Made by a program: the position numbers and the translations under genes
Shown here: positions 16,350 to 24,793 of the stretch, one piece after another
Numbering within the stretch: the stretch's first letter is position 1
Layout: the number at the start of each line of letters is the position of its first letter
Source: Thermoplasmata archaeon
GTDB lineage: Archaea; Thermoplasmatota; Thermoplasmata; Lutacidiplasmatales; UBA184
Length of the DNA stretch: 64,000 nt
Assembly: GCA_035622275.1 (NCBI GenBank)
Contig: DASPVQ010000007.1
Coordinates: 62,001 to 126,000 of the forward strand
Direction: 5' to 3'
The notes under the pieces: model-generated
The model's input: only the letters and a program-made list of their open reading frames with translations
Databases searched by the model: none
What the model was told of the DNA's origin: nothing

Positions 16350-17408
16350 CTAGGGGCGGTCGTCCGGGCGGCCGCGCGAGCGGTCGGCGAAGGCGAGGTT
16401 CGCCGAGTCGTCCGCCGGGGGAAGGAAGGCGGCGTCGCTCAGGAGGCGGACCGCGGCCTCCCCCCGGCCGCTGAGCCGGTAGTGCTCCGCCTCGTGCCGC
16501 ACGAGACCGGCCTCCACGAGCCGCCGCAGGTGGAAGGACATCTTCGGCGAGTCGTCGAGGCCGGCCGCGGCCATGGCGTCCCCGAACGACGCCGGCCCGT
16601 CCGCGAGCCGTTGCAGCACCCGGCGCCGGATCGGGTTCGCGACGGCGTCGAGGGTCACGTGCGTCGCGTCACCGGCGACCGCCCCGCCGACGGCCGCGGC
16701 GGCCGCCGGCAACAGCCGTCGCGCGTCGAAGCCGACGCGCAGCGGTCCGTGCCCCGCCAGGGTGTCGCGGAGACGGTCGAGGATGCCCACGATCTCCTCG
16801 AGCCGGTGCCCGGCAAGGAGCTGCTCGGCGCCGGCGAGGACGACCGCCGCGTTCGGGTGTTCCAGCGCGAACGCCTCGGTCTCGCCGACGAGCCGGAACG
16901 GCTCGCTCGCCTCGAGGGGCCGCACGGTGATGTGCGGGCCGGGCCGGGGCGCGGGCTCGCCGAAGAAGAGCACGTCGTGACGGCCGGACTCGGCCAGCGC
17001 GAGGGCCTCGCGGACCGGGTCCCGGCGTGCCTCGGGCGGCGCCTCGAACTCGTGCTCCGCCGCCGCGAGCCGCAGGGTCTCGCGGATCTGCTCGAGGCGA
17101 AACGGCTTGCGAACGTAGTCGAACGCCCCGTGCTTCATCGCGTCGAGCGCGGTGTCGACGCTCGCGAAGCCGGTCACCACGACGACGAGGGTCCGCGGCC
17201 AGCGCTGCCGGACCTCCCGGAGCAGCTCGAGACCGCCCTGGCGCGGCATCTTGAGATCGGTCAGGACCACGTCGGCCTCCTCGTGCTCGAGCGCCTGAAG
17301 CGCCTTCGCGACGGAGGGGACCGCGACCGCGCTGTGCCCGTCGTCGCGCAGGAGCTCGGCCAGCTCGTCGCGGAAGACCGCGTCGTCGTCCACGACGAGC
17401 AGCCGCAC
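16350..17408 (-). CDS. Response regulator with DUF835-like and winged-helix output domains
   Basis: 352 residues, GTG start. Residues 1-120 are a receiver domain with the acidic pocket (VVDDD), the phospho-acceptor Asp in VLTDLKMP, and the conserved Lys in VRKPF. Residues about 150-240 resemble DUF835 (AVVLAGAEQLL with LDRLRDTL after it). Residues about 250-320 are an ArsR-like winged helix (ANPIRRRVLQRL, then MSFHLRRLVEAGLV). It should bind DNA when phosphorylated by the kinase encoded about 100 nt upstream. Direct DNA-binding output is less common in archaeal response regulators. Confidence 0.85.
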   Translation of the reverse strand: MRLLVVDDDAVFRDELAELLRDDGHSAVAVPSVAKALQALEHEEADVVLTDLKMPRQGGLELLREVRQRWPRTLVVVVTGFASVDTALDAMKHGAFDYVRKPFRLEQIRETLRLAAAEHEFEAPPEARRDPVREALALAESGRHDVLFFGEPAPRPGPHITVRPLEASEPFRLVGETEAFALEHPNAAVVLAGAEQLLAGHRLEEIVGILDRLRDTLAGHGPLRVGFDARRLLPAAAAAVGGAVAGDATHVTLDAVANPIRRRVLQRLADGPASFGDAMAAAGLDDSPKMSFHLRRLVEAGLVRHEAEHYRLSGRGEAAVRLLSDAAFLPPADDSANLAFADRSRGRPDDRP

Positions 17409-17509
17409 GCCGGTCGTACCGGTCGGCGCGGATTAGCGTTTGCGACGCCGCGGCACCCTGCGACGGGCCGGGCGGCCGCCGCGGTTCCCCCAAGGGGTCG
17501 AGGGGTGGG

Positions 17510-19015
17510 TCAGGCCGCCGCGGCCGCGCCCCGCCGCAGCGGCAGCGACACGAGGAATCCCGCGCCCTCGCCGGGCACGTTGCGCGCGGTGATCGAGCCG
17601 TGGTGCGCGTTCACGATCCCGTGGCAGATCGCGAGTCCGAGCCCGGTGCCCTCCCCTTCGGGCTTGGTCGTGTAGAACGGCTCGAAGAGATGCGGCATCG
17701 CCTCGGCGGAGATCCCCGGCCCGGTGTCGACGACGTCGAGCTCCGCGCGCCCACCGTGGGCGCGCAGGTAGATCCGAATGGTGCCCCGCCCACCCATCGC
17801 GTCGCTCGCGTTGTTGAATAGGTTCGTGACGACCTGGAGGAGCTGGCCGCGGTCCCCCGCGACCTCCACCGGCGTCGGCGGTAGCTCGAGCTCGAGCGCC
17901 ACGTCGGCCGGCTGCTTGCCGCGCAGGAAGTCGACCGCATCTCGGACCACGCTGCCGAGGTCCAGATCGGCGACCTTCGGTTCGTCCCGCCGCGCGAAGT
18001 CGAGGAGGCCGCGCACGATCCGGGCGGCGGCCTCGATCTGCTCGGTCATCGCGTCGAGGCGCTGGCGGGTCGCCAGCTCCGGGCTCCGTCGTCGCAGGCT
18101 CTCGGCGATGAGCATCACGTTCGCGAGCGGGGTGTTGATCTCGTGCGCCACTCCGGCGGCAAGCTGGCCGACCGACGCGAGCTTGTCGGCGTGGGCGGAC
18201 CGCAGCTCCCAGGCCCGCTGCTCCGAGAGGTCGACCGCGACGCCGAGGTAGTGGGTGACCTCGCCCGAGGGCGCCCGGATCGCGGTGATGCTGAGGAGCA
18301 CGGGCCGCTCCCGTCCCCAGCGGTCCCGGTTCAGGATCTCGCCGGCCCAGTAGCCGCGCGCCGGGTCGGTCAGGTCGCGCCACATGCGCTCGTAGACCTC
18401 CGTCGGGGTGTGGCGGCTGCGGACCAGGTTCGGCTTGCGGCCGAGGCACTCTGCCCGCGCGTAACCGTAGACCCGCTCGAAGGCCGGGTTGACGTCGATC
18501 ATCACCCCGGACGGGTCGGTGAGCTGCATCGGGTTGGTCGAGGTGCGGAACGCCTCGTAGAACAGCGTGGCGCGCAGGTGCTCCTCGACGCGATCGGTCA
18601 CGTCGCGGATCATGAGGAGGGCCCGCGCCGGTCCGCCGTCGTCGGACGGCAGCGGCCGCACGTCGACGTCGAGGTAGACGCCCCCCGGAAGGTGCCGATA
18701 GCGCGCGCGGACCGAGCGGAAGGTCGCGGAGGCGTTGCCGGCGAGCGCCGCGTCCACCGCGGAGCCGATCGGCCTCGACCAGGTGCCCTCTTCCTCGAGC
18801 AGGCGGTGGAAGTCAAGACCGACCGTCTCCGGCCGTCGGCCCGTCACCTCGAAGTACGCCGGATTCGCCCAGCCGATCGTCCCCGGCGCGACGATCACGG
18901 CGATCCCCACGGGGACCCGCGTGAGCAGCTGCTCGAGCTCCCCGGGTCCGATCGGCGCGCGCGTATCCGGTGAGCCCATCGTCGGTCTCGCGGCCTTCAC
19001 CCGGCTACGCCTCAT
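17510..19015 (-). CDS. PAS-containing sensor histidine kinase
   Basis: About 501 residues from ATG 19015; ATG 18979 is an equally possible start. Two PAS domains (about residues 25-140 and 155-270) precede a dimerisation helix with phospho-acceptor His in GVAHEINTPLANV. The catalytic domain has N box NLFNNASDAM, G1 DTGPGIS and G2 GTGLGLAICHG, all intact. No membrane segment is visible, so it probably senses a cytoplasmic signal. It is the natural partner of the response regulator downstream on the same strand. Confidence 0.9.
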   Translation of the reverse strand: MRRSRVKAARPTMGSPDTRAPIGPGELEQLLTRVPVGIAVIVAPGTIGWANPAYFEVTGRRPETVGLDFHRLLEEEGTWSRPIGSAVDAALAGNASATFRSVRARYRHLPGGVYLDVDVRPLPSDDGGPARALLMIRDVTDRVEEHLRATLFYEAFRTSTNPMQLTDPSGVMIDVNPAFERVYGYARAECLGRKPNLVRSRHTPTEVYERMWRDLTDPARGYWAGEILNRDRWGRERPVLLSITAIRAPSGEVTHYLGVAVDLSEQRAWELRSAHADKLASVGQLAAGVAHEINTPLANVMLIAESLRRRSPELATRQRLDAMTEQIEAAARIVRGLLDFARRDEPKVADLDLGSVVRDAVDFLRGKQPADVALELELPPTPVEVAGDRGQLLQVVTNLFNNASDAMGGRGTIRIYLRAHGGRAELDVVDTGPGISAEAMPHLFEPFYTTKPEGEGTGLGLAICHGIVNAHHGSITARNVPGEGAGFLVSLPLRRGAAAAA

Positions 19016-19101
19016 GTCGCTGTCGCCGTCGGGGCCGCGCACCGGGGACCCCCCTCGGCGACGAAGCCCGCCGACGAGGCGCTCCGGTCCCCCGGGGCGG
19101 C

Positions 19102-19749
19102 TCACGGCAGGGACCGGGTCCACGCGGGCGGGGGCCCGCGGTGGGCGGTGTCGGTCGCGGGCGGACGCGATACGTCGAGCGTCACCCGCCCCTCGGTGCC
19201 GTTCCAGACGAAGTCGCTCGGGAAGCCCGCGCCGCGGAACACGTCGAGCATCGCCTCGTTCTCGCGAAGGACCCAGGCGTAGAACCGGCGGACGCCGAGG
19301 GCCCGGGCGCGCCGCGCCAGATCCCAGAGCAGCAGCGTCGCGGCCCCCTGACCCTGACGGTCATCGGCCACGAGGAACGCGACCTCGGCGCGGCTGGGAT
19401 CCGGCGGGTCGCGGACCGATTCGCCCTGGGCGATGACGATCCTCGGGGCCGCGTCCATCGTCTCCATCAGCAGCGAGACTCGACCGGCGACCGGTCGGGT
19501 GCCGAGGATGCGATCCACGACCTCGTCCGCGCGCACCGGGGCGAAGAAGCGCAGCTCGAGGGCGTCCCGGGAGAGCGCATGGACGAACGCCCCCAGCCGC
19601 TCCCGGTCGTCAGCCCGCACCGGCCGGATGCGGACGCGCGAGCCGTCGCGCAACCGGACGACGGTATCGGAGGACCCGCGCGCGAGCGGGCGGCGTTGGG
19701 GGCCGGGCGCCGGGGAGGGCACCGCGCCCGGGGGCGTGGCATCCGGCAT
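19102..19749 (-). CDS. GNAT family N-acetyltransferase
   Basis: 215 residues from ATG 19749. The acetyl-CoA pyrophosphate-binding motif appears as DRQGQGAATLLLWDLA, preceded by a VAFLVADD strand and followed by FYAWVLRENEAML with the typical late Asn/Glu pair. The sequence before it (RIRPVRADDRERLGAF) resembles the acetyltransferase domain of protein lysine acetyltransferases of the Pat type, but no CoA-ligase or cyclic-nucleotide domain is attached. Lies 8 nt downstream of the alcohol dehydrogenase on the same strand, so probably co-transcribed. Confidence 0.85.
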   Translation of the reverse strand: MPDATPPGAVPSPAPGPQRRPLARGSSDTVVRLRDGSRVRIRPVRADDRERLGAFVHALSRDALELRFFAPVRADEVVDRILGTRPVAGRVSLLMETMDAAPRIVIAQGESVRDPPDPSRAEVAFLVADDRQGQGAATLLLWDLARRARALGVRRFYAWVLRENEAMLDVFRGAGFPSDFVWNGTEGRVTLDVSRPPATDTAHRGPPPAWTRSLP

Positions 19750-19757
19750 GGTCGCAT

Positions 19758-20810
19758 CTAGTCGAACCGGATCAGCGGCTTGATGATCCCGTCGCCCTTC
19801 GTTTCCATCAGCCGGAACGCGCGTTCGATCTCGTCGAAGCGGAAGCGGTGGGTCGTCATCGCCGACGGGTCGAGCCGTCGCAGCTCGAGCAGGCGCAATA
19901 GACGGCTCATGCGCTCGCGCCCGCCCGGACACAGCCCGGTGCGGATCGTCTGATCGCTCATCCCGACGCCCCAGTCGATCCGGGGGATGCGCACGAACTC
20001 GCCCTCGCCGTGGTACCCGACGTTCGAGATCGTACCGCCCGGACGCGTCACCCGGACGCAGTTCTCGAACGTCGCGGCCGCTCCGAGCGCCTCGATCGCC
20101 GCGTCGACGCCGGCGCCACCGGTCCGCGCGCGGATCTCGGCCACGGGGTCGACGCGCGCGAAGTCGATGACGTCGGTCGCCCCGAACCGGCGCGCGAGCT
20201 CCTGTCGCGCCGGGACCGTCTCGACCGCGAGGACCGCGCCGGCGCCGAGGAGCCGACTGCCCGCGATCGCCATCAGCCCGACGGGACCCGCGCCGAAGAC
20301 CGCCACCGTGCCGCCGAGCGGGATCCGGGCGTGCTCGGCCGCCATGAAGCCGGTCGACATCATGTCGCAGGCGTAGACCGCCATCTCGTCCGGCACCCCG
20401 TCCGGGATCGGCGCGAGGTTCGCGACGGCCTGGTTCACGTGGAAGTACTCGGCGAGGGCCCCGTCCTTGACGTTCGCGAACTTCCAGCCGCCCAGCATCT
20501 GGGTGCACTGCGAGGGGAAGCCCCGCAGGCAGTTCTCGCAGACGTAGCACGGCGTGATCGCGTTGACCGCGACGCGCTGGCCCTCCCGGAAGCCGCGCAC
20601 CTCCGCGCCCAGGCGATGGATCACGCCCACGGACTCGTGCCCGAGCGTCAGGTCGTGGCGCTCACCGATCGCGCCGTGGACCGTGTGGCAGTCGGACGTG
20701 CAGATGAGGGCCCGCGTGGTCCGCACGATCGCGTCGTTGGGACCCGGCTCCGGGACGGGCTTGTCGAGGGTGGCGACCTCGCCGATTCGGCGCATCACGA
20801 ACGCGCGCAT
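19758..20810 (-). CDS. Zinc-dependent alcohol dehydrogenase (secondary-ADH-like)
   Basis: 350 residues, medium-chain dehydrogenase. Catalytic zinc ligands sit in ICTSDCHTVH and LGHESVGV. A structural-zinc cysteine lobe (PCYVCENCL to QCTQ) is present. Overall layout, including MLGGWKFANVKDG and GLCPGGRERM, closely parallels Thermoanaerobacter secondary alcohol dehydrogenase. The Rossmann motif is GAGPVGLM, and the second strand ends in VE, an acidic residue that favours NAD over NADP. Likely oxidises a secondary alcohol or reduces a ketone; the physiological substrate is unknown. Confidence 0.9.
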   Translation of the reverse strand: MRAFVMRRIGEVATLDKPVPEPGPNDAIVRTTRALICTSDCHTVHGAIGERHDLTLGHESVGVIHRLGAEVRGFREGQRVAVNAITPCYVCENCLRGFPSQCTQMLGGWKFANVKDGALAEYFHVNQAVANLAPIPDGVPDEMAVYACDMMSTGFMAAEHARIPLGGTVAVFGAGPVGLMAIAGSRLLGAGAVLAVETVPARQELARRFGATDVIDFARVDPVAEIRARTGGAGVDAAIEALGAAATFENCVRVTRPGGTISNVGYHGEGEFVRIPRIDWGVGMSDQTIRTGLCPGGRERMSRLLRLLELRRLDPSAMTTHRFRFDEIERAFRLMETKGDGIIKPLIRFD

Positions 20811-20900
20811 CGCTCTGAAGCAGCCGGAACCGACTAGAAGGGGCCGCCGTCAAGCCCGGTTGACCCAGGCGCGGGCCCGCCGCTGGGCCCGGCGGCCGGC

Positions 20901-21716
20901 TCACTGGGCCATGCGGGGATACAGTCTCGACTCGAGCAGCACGAGCGCCACCGTGGCCGCGAGGAGCACCGCGAAGTCGACCCCGATGGGGAACAGGGAG
21001 CTCGCCCCCGGGATCATCAGCGTGCGCACCGCGTCGACGAGATAGGTCAGCGGGTTGGCCAGCGCGATCGGTCGGAGCCAGCCCGGCATGATCGACAACG
21101 GGTAGATCGCGCTGCTCGCGAAGAACAGCGGCATGGTGAGCAACTGGCCGATCCCGAGGAAGCGCTCCTGCGTCTTGACCAGGCTCGCGATGATCATCGA
21201 CAGGGTGGCGAACAGGCAGGCGCCCAGGACGACGGCGAACAGGACGCCCAGGATCGAGAGCGGGTCGAGGCTCGGTCGGACCCCGAGCGCGATCGCGAGC
21301 GCGTAGACGATCGTCGCCTGGGAGAGGCCCCGGACGCTCGCCGATAGCGCCTTGCCGGCTACCAGCGACACCCGGGAGGCCGGGCTCACGAGGAACTTGT
21401 AGGCGATCCCGAGCTCCCGCTCCCGGATCGATGCGATCCCGTAGAAGATCGCGATGAACAGGACGCTCTGGGAGAGGATGCCGGGCGCGAGGAACTGCAG
21501 GTAGGTGAGGTTCCCGGTCGGGATCACGTGGACCTGCGTGAACACTTCGCCGAAGACGAGCAGCCAGAGCGCGGGCTGCACGGCGCGCAGGAGCAGCTCC
21601 GACGGGTCGTGCCGGAGCTTGCGGACCTCGTAGTCCACGATCGCGAAGGTCCGGTCGAGATGGGCGGCGAGCGCGCTCCCGATCCCCGGAACCGCGGGCT
21701 CCGTCGCGCGCGCCAT
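20901..21716 (-). CDS. ABC-2 type transporter permease
   Basis: 271 residues, ATG 21716. Six hydrophobic segments and a RERELGIAYKFLVSP segment after the second, the usual cytoplasmic loop of daunorubicin/DrrB-type permeases (ERE...G T/L...SP). A late PLTYLVDAVRTLM motif is also typical. Starts one nucleotide after the ATPase stop, so the two form a two-gene exporter. Substrate not predictable. Confidence 0.9.
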   Translation of the reverse strand: MARATEPAVPGIGSALAAHLDRTFAIVDYEVRKLRHDPSELLLRAVQPALWLLVFGEVFTQVHVIPTGNLTYLQFLAPGILSQSVLFIAIFYGIASIRERELGIAYKFLVSPASRVSLVAGKALSASVRGLSQATIVYALAIALGVRPSLDPLSILGVLFAVVLGACLFATLSMIIASLVKTQERFLGIGQLLTMPLFFASSAIYPLSIMPGWLRPIALANPLTYLVDAVRTLMIPGASSLFPIGVDFAVLLAATVALVLLESRLYPRMAQ

Positions 21717-21717
21717 G

Positions 21718-22515
21718 TCACTCAAGTCGGATCGCGGTGCGCCGGGTCCGCTGGATCTCGCGGAAGCCCGCCCCCGAATCCATCTCCTCTCCGGCGAAGT
21801 GCGCGAACACGCTCTCGAGGCTCGCGTCGGGGGTCCCGAGATCGGCCTTGAGACCGGCCGGGGTGCCCGAGGCCACGACAACGCCCCGGTGCAGGATCGC
21901 GAGCCGGTCGCACAGACGCTCGGCCTCCTCCATGTAGTGGGTCGTGAGCACGATCGAGGTCGCGTGCTCGTCGCGCAGCCGCTCGATCTGGCCCCAGACC
22001 GCCTCTCGCGCGAGCGGGTCGAGCCCGACCGTCGGCTCGTCCAGGAAGAGGATCCGGGGCCGATGCAGCAACGCCTGGGCGATCTCGAGCCGCCGGATCA
22101 TCCCGCCCGAGTAGTGCTTGACGGGGGTGTTCGCGAAGTCGCTCAACCCCATGAACTCGAGCGCCGCCCGGATCCGTTCCGCTCGTTCGGCGCGGGGAAC
22201 CTGATACAGGCGAGCGAACACGCGCAGGTTGTCGTAGCCGCTGACCTGCGGGTCCGCGGAGATGAGCTGCGGGACGTAGCCGATGGCGGCCCGAACGCGG
22301 GCGGCGTCGCGCACGATGTCGAAGCCGGCGACCGTGGCGTGGCCGCTCGAGGGCGGGAGGAGAGTGGTGAGCATCTTGATCGTCGTGGTCTTTCCGGCGC
22401 CGTTGGGGCCCAGGATCCCGTAGGCCTCGGCCGCCTCCACCTCGAAGGAGACCCGATCGACGGCCGTGAAGCGGCCGAAACGACGGGTGAGCTCGCGTGC
22501 GACGAGGGTCGGCAT
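21718..22515 (-). CDS. ABC transporter ATP-binding protein (DrrA-like exporter)
   Basis: 265 residues. Walker A GPNGAGKTT at about 36-44, signature YSGGM, Walker B ILFLDEPTVGLDP, and switch His in LTTHYMEEAE. Shorter C-terminal extension than the ATPase at 154-1086, so the two are paralogues and not a recent duplication. ATG 22515 begins directly at the domain. Works with the permease immediately downstream. Confidence 0.92.
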   Translation of the reverse strand: MPTLVARELTRRFGRFTAVDRVSFEVEAAEAYGILGPNGAGKTTTIKMLTTLLPPSSGHATVAGFDIVRDAARVRAAIGYVPQLISADPQVSGYDNLRVFARLYQVPRAERAERIRAALEFMGLSDFANTPVKHYSGGMIRRLEIAQALLHRPRILFLDEPTVGLDPLAREAVWGQIERLRDEHATSIVLTTHYMEEAERLCDRLAILHRGVVVASGTPAGLKADLGTPDASLESVFAHFAGEEMDSGAGFREIQRTRRTAIRLE

Positions 22516-22616
22516 ACAGTGGGTGGCCGCGGCCGGCGCGGCCGGTTGGTGAGCGCGCAGCGCGCCGGGCTATTTGCCGATGGCGCGCCGACGGACGGCC
22601 GGCGCCCGGCGGGCGC

Positions 22617-23048
22617 TCACTCCGAGAGCGACTGGTCGGTCTCGCGCAGGCGGCGGGCGAGTTCCTTCGTGATCCCCTTGTAAACGCCGCGGTGGCTCTC
22701 AGCGAAGCCGGTGAATTCCCAGCGGGAGAGCACGCCGAACTTGGTGGCCTTCGTCGCGACGACGTCGGCGGACCGAGGCTGGTCGTCGAAGAGCGCCATC
22801 TCGCCGAAGAACTGACCCGGCCCGAGCCGGGCGAGCACGCGGTTGCCGCGCCGTACCTCGACCTCGCCGGAGAGGATGATGTAGAAGCCGATCCCGTCGT
22901 CGCCGCGCTTGATGACGGTGTGACCCGCGGCGGCATCGCGGACCAGCACCTCCTTGGCGAGCCCGCGCAGGTGCCGATCGGGTAGCTCCCCGAGGATCGA
23001 CGCCCGCCCCAGTGCCTCCGCGATCGTGGCGATGGAAACGTCGCTCAC
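22617..23048 (-). CDS. Stand-alone cyclic-nucleotide-binding domain protein
   Basis: 143 residues, a single CNB domain (about residues 10-125) with no DNA-binding or catalytic domain. The phosphate-binding cassette reads FFGEMALFDDQPRSA and keeps the Glu that contacts ribose and the Arg that contacts the cyclic phosphate, so cAMP-type binding is plausible. The start is set at GTG 23048 because a TATA box at 23077-23083 would make that transcript leaderless; an in-frame ATG at 23087 overlaps the box. Partner unknown. Confidence 0.75.
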   Translation of the reverse strand: MSDVSIATIAEALGRASILGELPDRHLRGLAKEVLVRDAAAGHTVIKRGDDGIGFYIILSGEVEVRRGNRVLARLGPGQFFGEMALFDDQPRSADVVATKATKFGVLSRWEFTGFAESHRGVYKGITKELARRLRETDQSLSE

Positions 23049-23076
23049 GGGACCCGGCCGACCGAGCACCTGCCCA

Positions 23077-23083
23077 GATATAG
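23077..23083 (-). promoter_or_regulatory. TATA box of the cyclic-nucleotide-binding gene
   Basis: CTATATC on the minus strand, 29-35 nt before GTG 23048. The box lies inside the longer alternative reading of the gene, which argues against the upstream starts. Confidence 0.5.
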
Positions 23084-23181
23084 ACATCACCCCCCGAGCG
23101 ACCGACCCACCCTCCTGGTCGGGCGCCCACGGCCCGACGCAGGCTCGCCGGTCTCCCCCGGGGGTGGCCGATCGAAGATAG

Positions 23182-23214
23182 TGGCACCAAAATTATTAGG
23201 GTACCATTTATATT
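23182..23214 (+). promoter_or_regulatory. Palindromic operator and TATA box of the metal-regulator operon
   Basis: 23182-23206 is a 25-bp imperfect palindrome (outer arms TGGCACC and GGTACCA, AT-rich centre; about 18 of 24 paired positions match). It abuts the TATA box TTTATATT at 23207-23214. The box is about 26 nt before the ATG at 23237, so the transcript should be leaderless. A metal-loaded dimeric repressor bound here would block TBP/TFB access. The site directly precedes a DtxR/MntR-family gene, which suggests autoregulation. Confidence 0.6.
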
Positions 23215-23236
23215 CGGACTCGCCCTCTCCGGCTCG

Positions 23237-23674
23237 ATGGAAGCCCTCCGCCTCCTGACCCGACGGCAGCTCGAGACCCTCCAGGTCGTTCGGAGCCGGG
23301 AGACCCAGGAGCGAGGCGCCTCGCTGAAGTCGATCGCCGCCGCCCTCCGTCTCACCGCTCCCTCCGCGCTGGGACACCTCACCCCGCTCGAGGCGCTCGG
23401 CCTCGTCGAGCGATATCGCGGAAAGAGCCGCCTGACCGAGAAGGGCCGTCGGACCCTCCTCGAGTACGCCCGCCACCACCGAGTGGCGGAGACGCTCTTC
23501 GGGCGTCTCGGGCTGTCCCCCGATGCGACCTGCGCCGCGGCCCACGAGATCGACCTGGCGCTCTCGCACCGGACCGTCGAGGAGCTCTGCCGGGCGCAGC
23601 GACACCCGACCGAGTGCCCGCACGGCGAGCCGATCACGCCGTGCCACGCGCCGGGCAGCGGACGGCCGGGCTAG
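23237..23674 (+). CDS. DtxR/MntR-family metal-dependent transcriptional regulator
   Basis: 145 residues. Residues 1-70 form a winged helix (SIAAALRLTAPSALGHL recognition region, then LTEKGRRTLLEY). The metal-binding and dimerisation part follows with the family pattern HHRVAETLF, AAAHEIDLALS and the hallmark HPTECPHGEPI. No C-terminal SH3-like domain, as in MntR and short archaeal members. It probably represses the ABC metal importer encoded 27 nt downstream when Mn, Fe or another divalent metal is plentiful. Confidence 0.9.
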   Translation: MEALRLLTRRQLETLQVVRSRETQERGASLKSIAAALRLTAPSALGHLTPLEALGLVERYRGKSRLTEKGRRTLLEYARHHRVAETLFGRLGLSPDATCAAAHEIDLALSHRTVEELCRAQRHPTECPHGEPITPCHAPGSGRPG

Positions 23675-23701
23675 CGCCGCGGAGCGGCGGGACCAGGGGC
23701 C

Positions 23702-24787
23702 ATGCAGTGGACTCGCAAGTCGATCGTCATCGCGGTCGTGCTGGTCGCCGTCGTCGCGGGGACGGCCTACGCCGTCGCCACGAGCCGGGCTCCTCCCGAC
23801 ATGTGCCAGGGGGTCGCCCTCGGCATCCCGACGGAGGCCGCTTCGACCGGCTCGACGCCGGTCGCGGTTCTACCGGACAGGTCCGTGGACCCGGCGCCCG
23901 CTCATCCCCCACCCGCGGTCGCTCCGGCGGCCGACCGAGCTCCTGCGGCCCTCGCTCCGATCCCGGTGGTGGCCGCCGAGAACTTTTGGGGCAGCCTGGT
24001 CGCCCAGCTGGGCGGGAACGAGACGTCGGTGCTGAGCATCGTGACCGACCCGAACGCCGACCCCCATGAGTACGAGGCGAACACGTCCGACGCGCAGGCG
24101 ATCGCCGACGCCCAGCTCGTCATCGTGAACGGCGTCGGCTACGACCAGTGGGCCCTGGATCTGATCGCGGCGGACGGCAACCCCGGACAGACCGTTCTCA
24201 ACGTCGGCGAGCTGAACGGTGTCAACGTCACCGGCGGGATCGTGAGCGGCAACCCGCACATGTGGTACGACCCGGTCTACGTCAACCGTACCGTCGCGGC
24301 GATGTACGCCGATCTGGTCGAGATCCGACCGAGCGCGACCGCCTCCTTCGCGGCGAACTACGCGACGCTGAACGCCTCGCTCGCCTCGCTCTACGGGCAG
24401 GCGGCCCTCATCCGGGAGAGCTTCGCCGGGACCGTCGTCGCGTCGACCGAGAGCATCTTCGTCTACCTCGCGAACTATACCGATCTCGACCTCGTCAGCC
24501 CGCCCGCGTTCATGGAGGCGATCGCCGACGGGAGCGACCCGTCGGCCCAGAGCATCGTTCAGTTCGAGTGCCAGCTGCAGAGCGGGCTCGTCAAGGTGCT
24601 GGTCTACAACGAGCAGACCGTGACGCCGCTGACGACGAACATGAAGGCGATCGCGGCGGCCCACAACGTCACGGTCGTCGGGGTCACGGAGACGATCCAG
24701 CCACCGAACGTCTCCTTCGAGTCCTGGATGTACGGCGAGTACCTCGACCTCGAGAACGCGCTCGACGCTGAGGCCCTCGGCCGGTAG
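23702..24787 (+). CDS. Metal-ion ABC transporter substrate-binding protein (cluster A-I)
   Basis: 361 residues. An N-terminal hydrophobic segment (about residues 8-27) anchors it to the outer face of the membrane. A Pro/Ala-rich linker to residue 85 leads to the binding domain. Candidate metal ligands are His in DPHEYE, His in NPHMWYDP, and Glu in STESIF; Glu at this third place is a feature of Mn/Fe binders such as PsaA, where zinc binders usually have His. The last ligand region (VTETIQPP) is not clear-cut. Expected to capture Mn, Fe or Zn for the transporter below. Confidence 0.88.
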   Translation: MQWTRKSIVIAVVLVAVVAGTAYAVATSRAPPDMCQGVALGIPTEAASTGSTPVAVLPDRSVDPAPAHPPPAVAPAADRAPAALAPIPVVAAENFWGSLVAQLGGNETSVLSIVTDPNADPHEYEANTSDAQAIADAQLVIVNGVGYDQWALDLIAADGNPGQTVLNVGELNGVNVTGGIVSGNPHMWYDPVYVNRTVAAMYADLVEIRPSATASFAANYATLNASLASLYGQAALIRESFAGTVVASTESIFVYLANYTDLDLVSPPAFMEAIADGSDPSAQSIVQFECQLQSGLVKVLVYNEQTVTPLTTNMKAIAAAHNVTVVGVTETIQPPNVSFESWMYGEYLDLENALDAEALGR

Positions 24788-24793
24788 GGCGCC

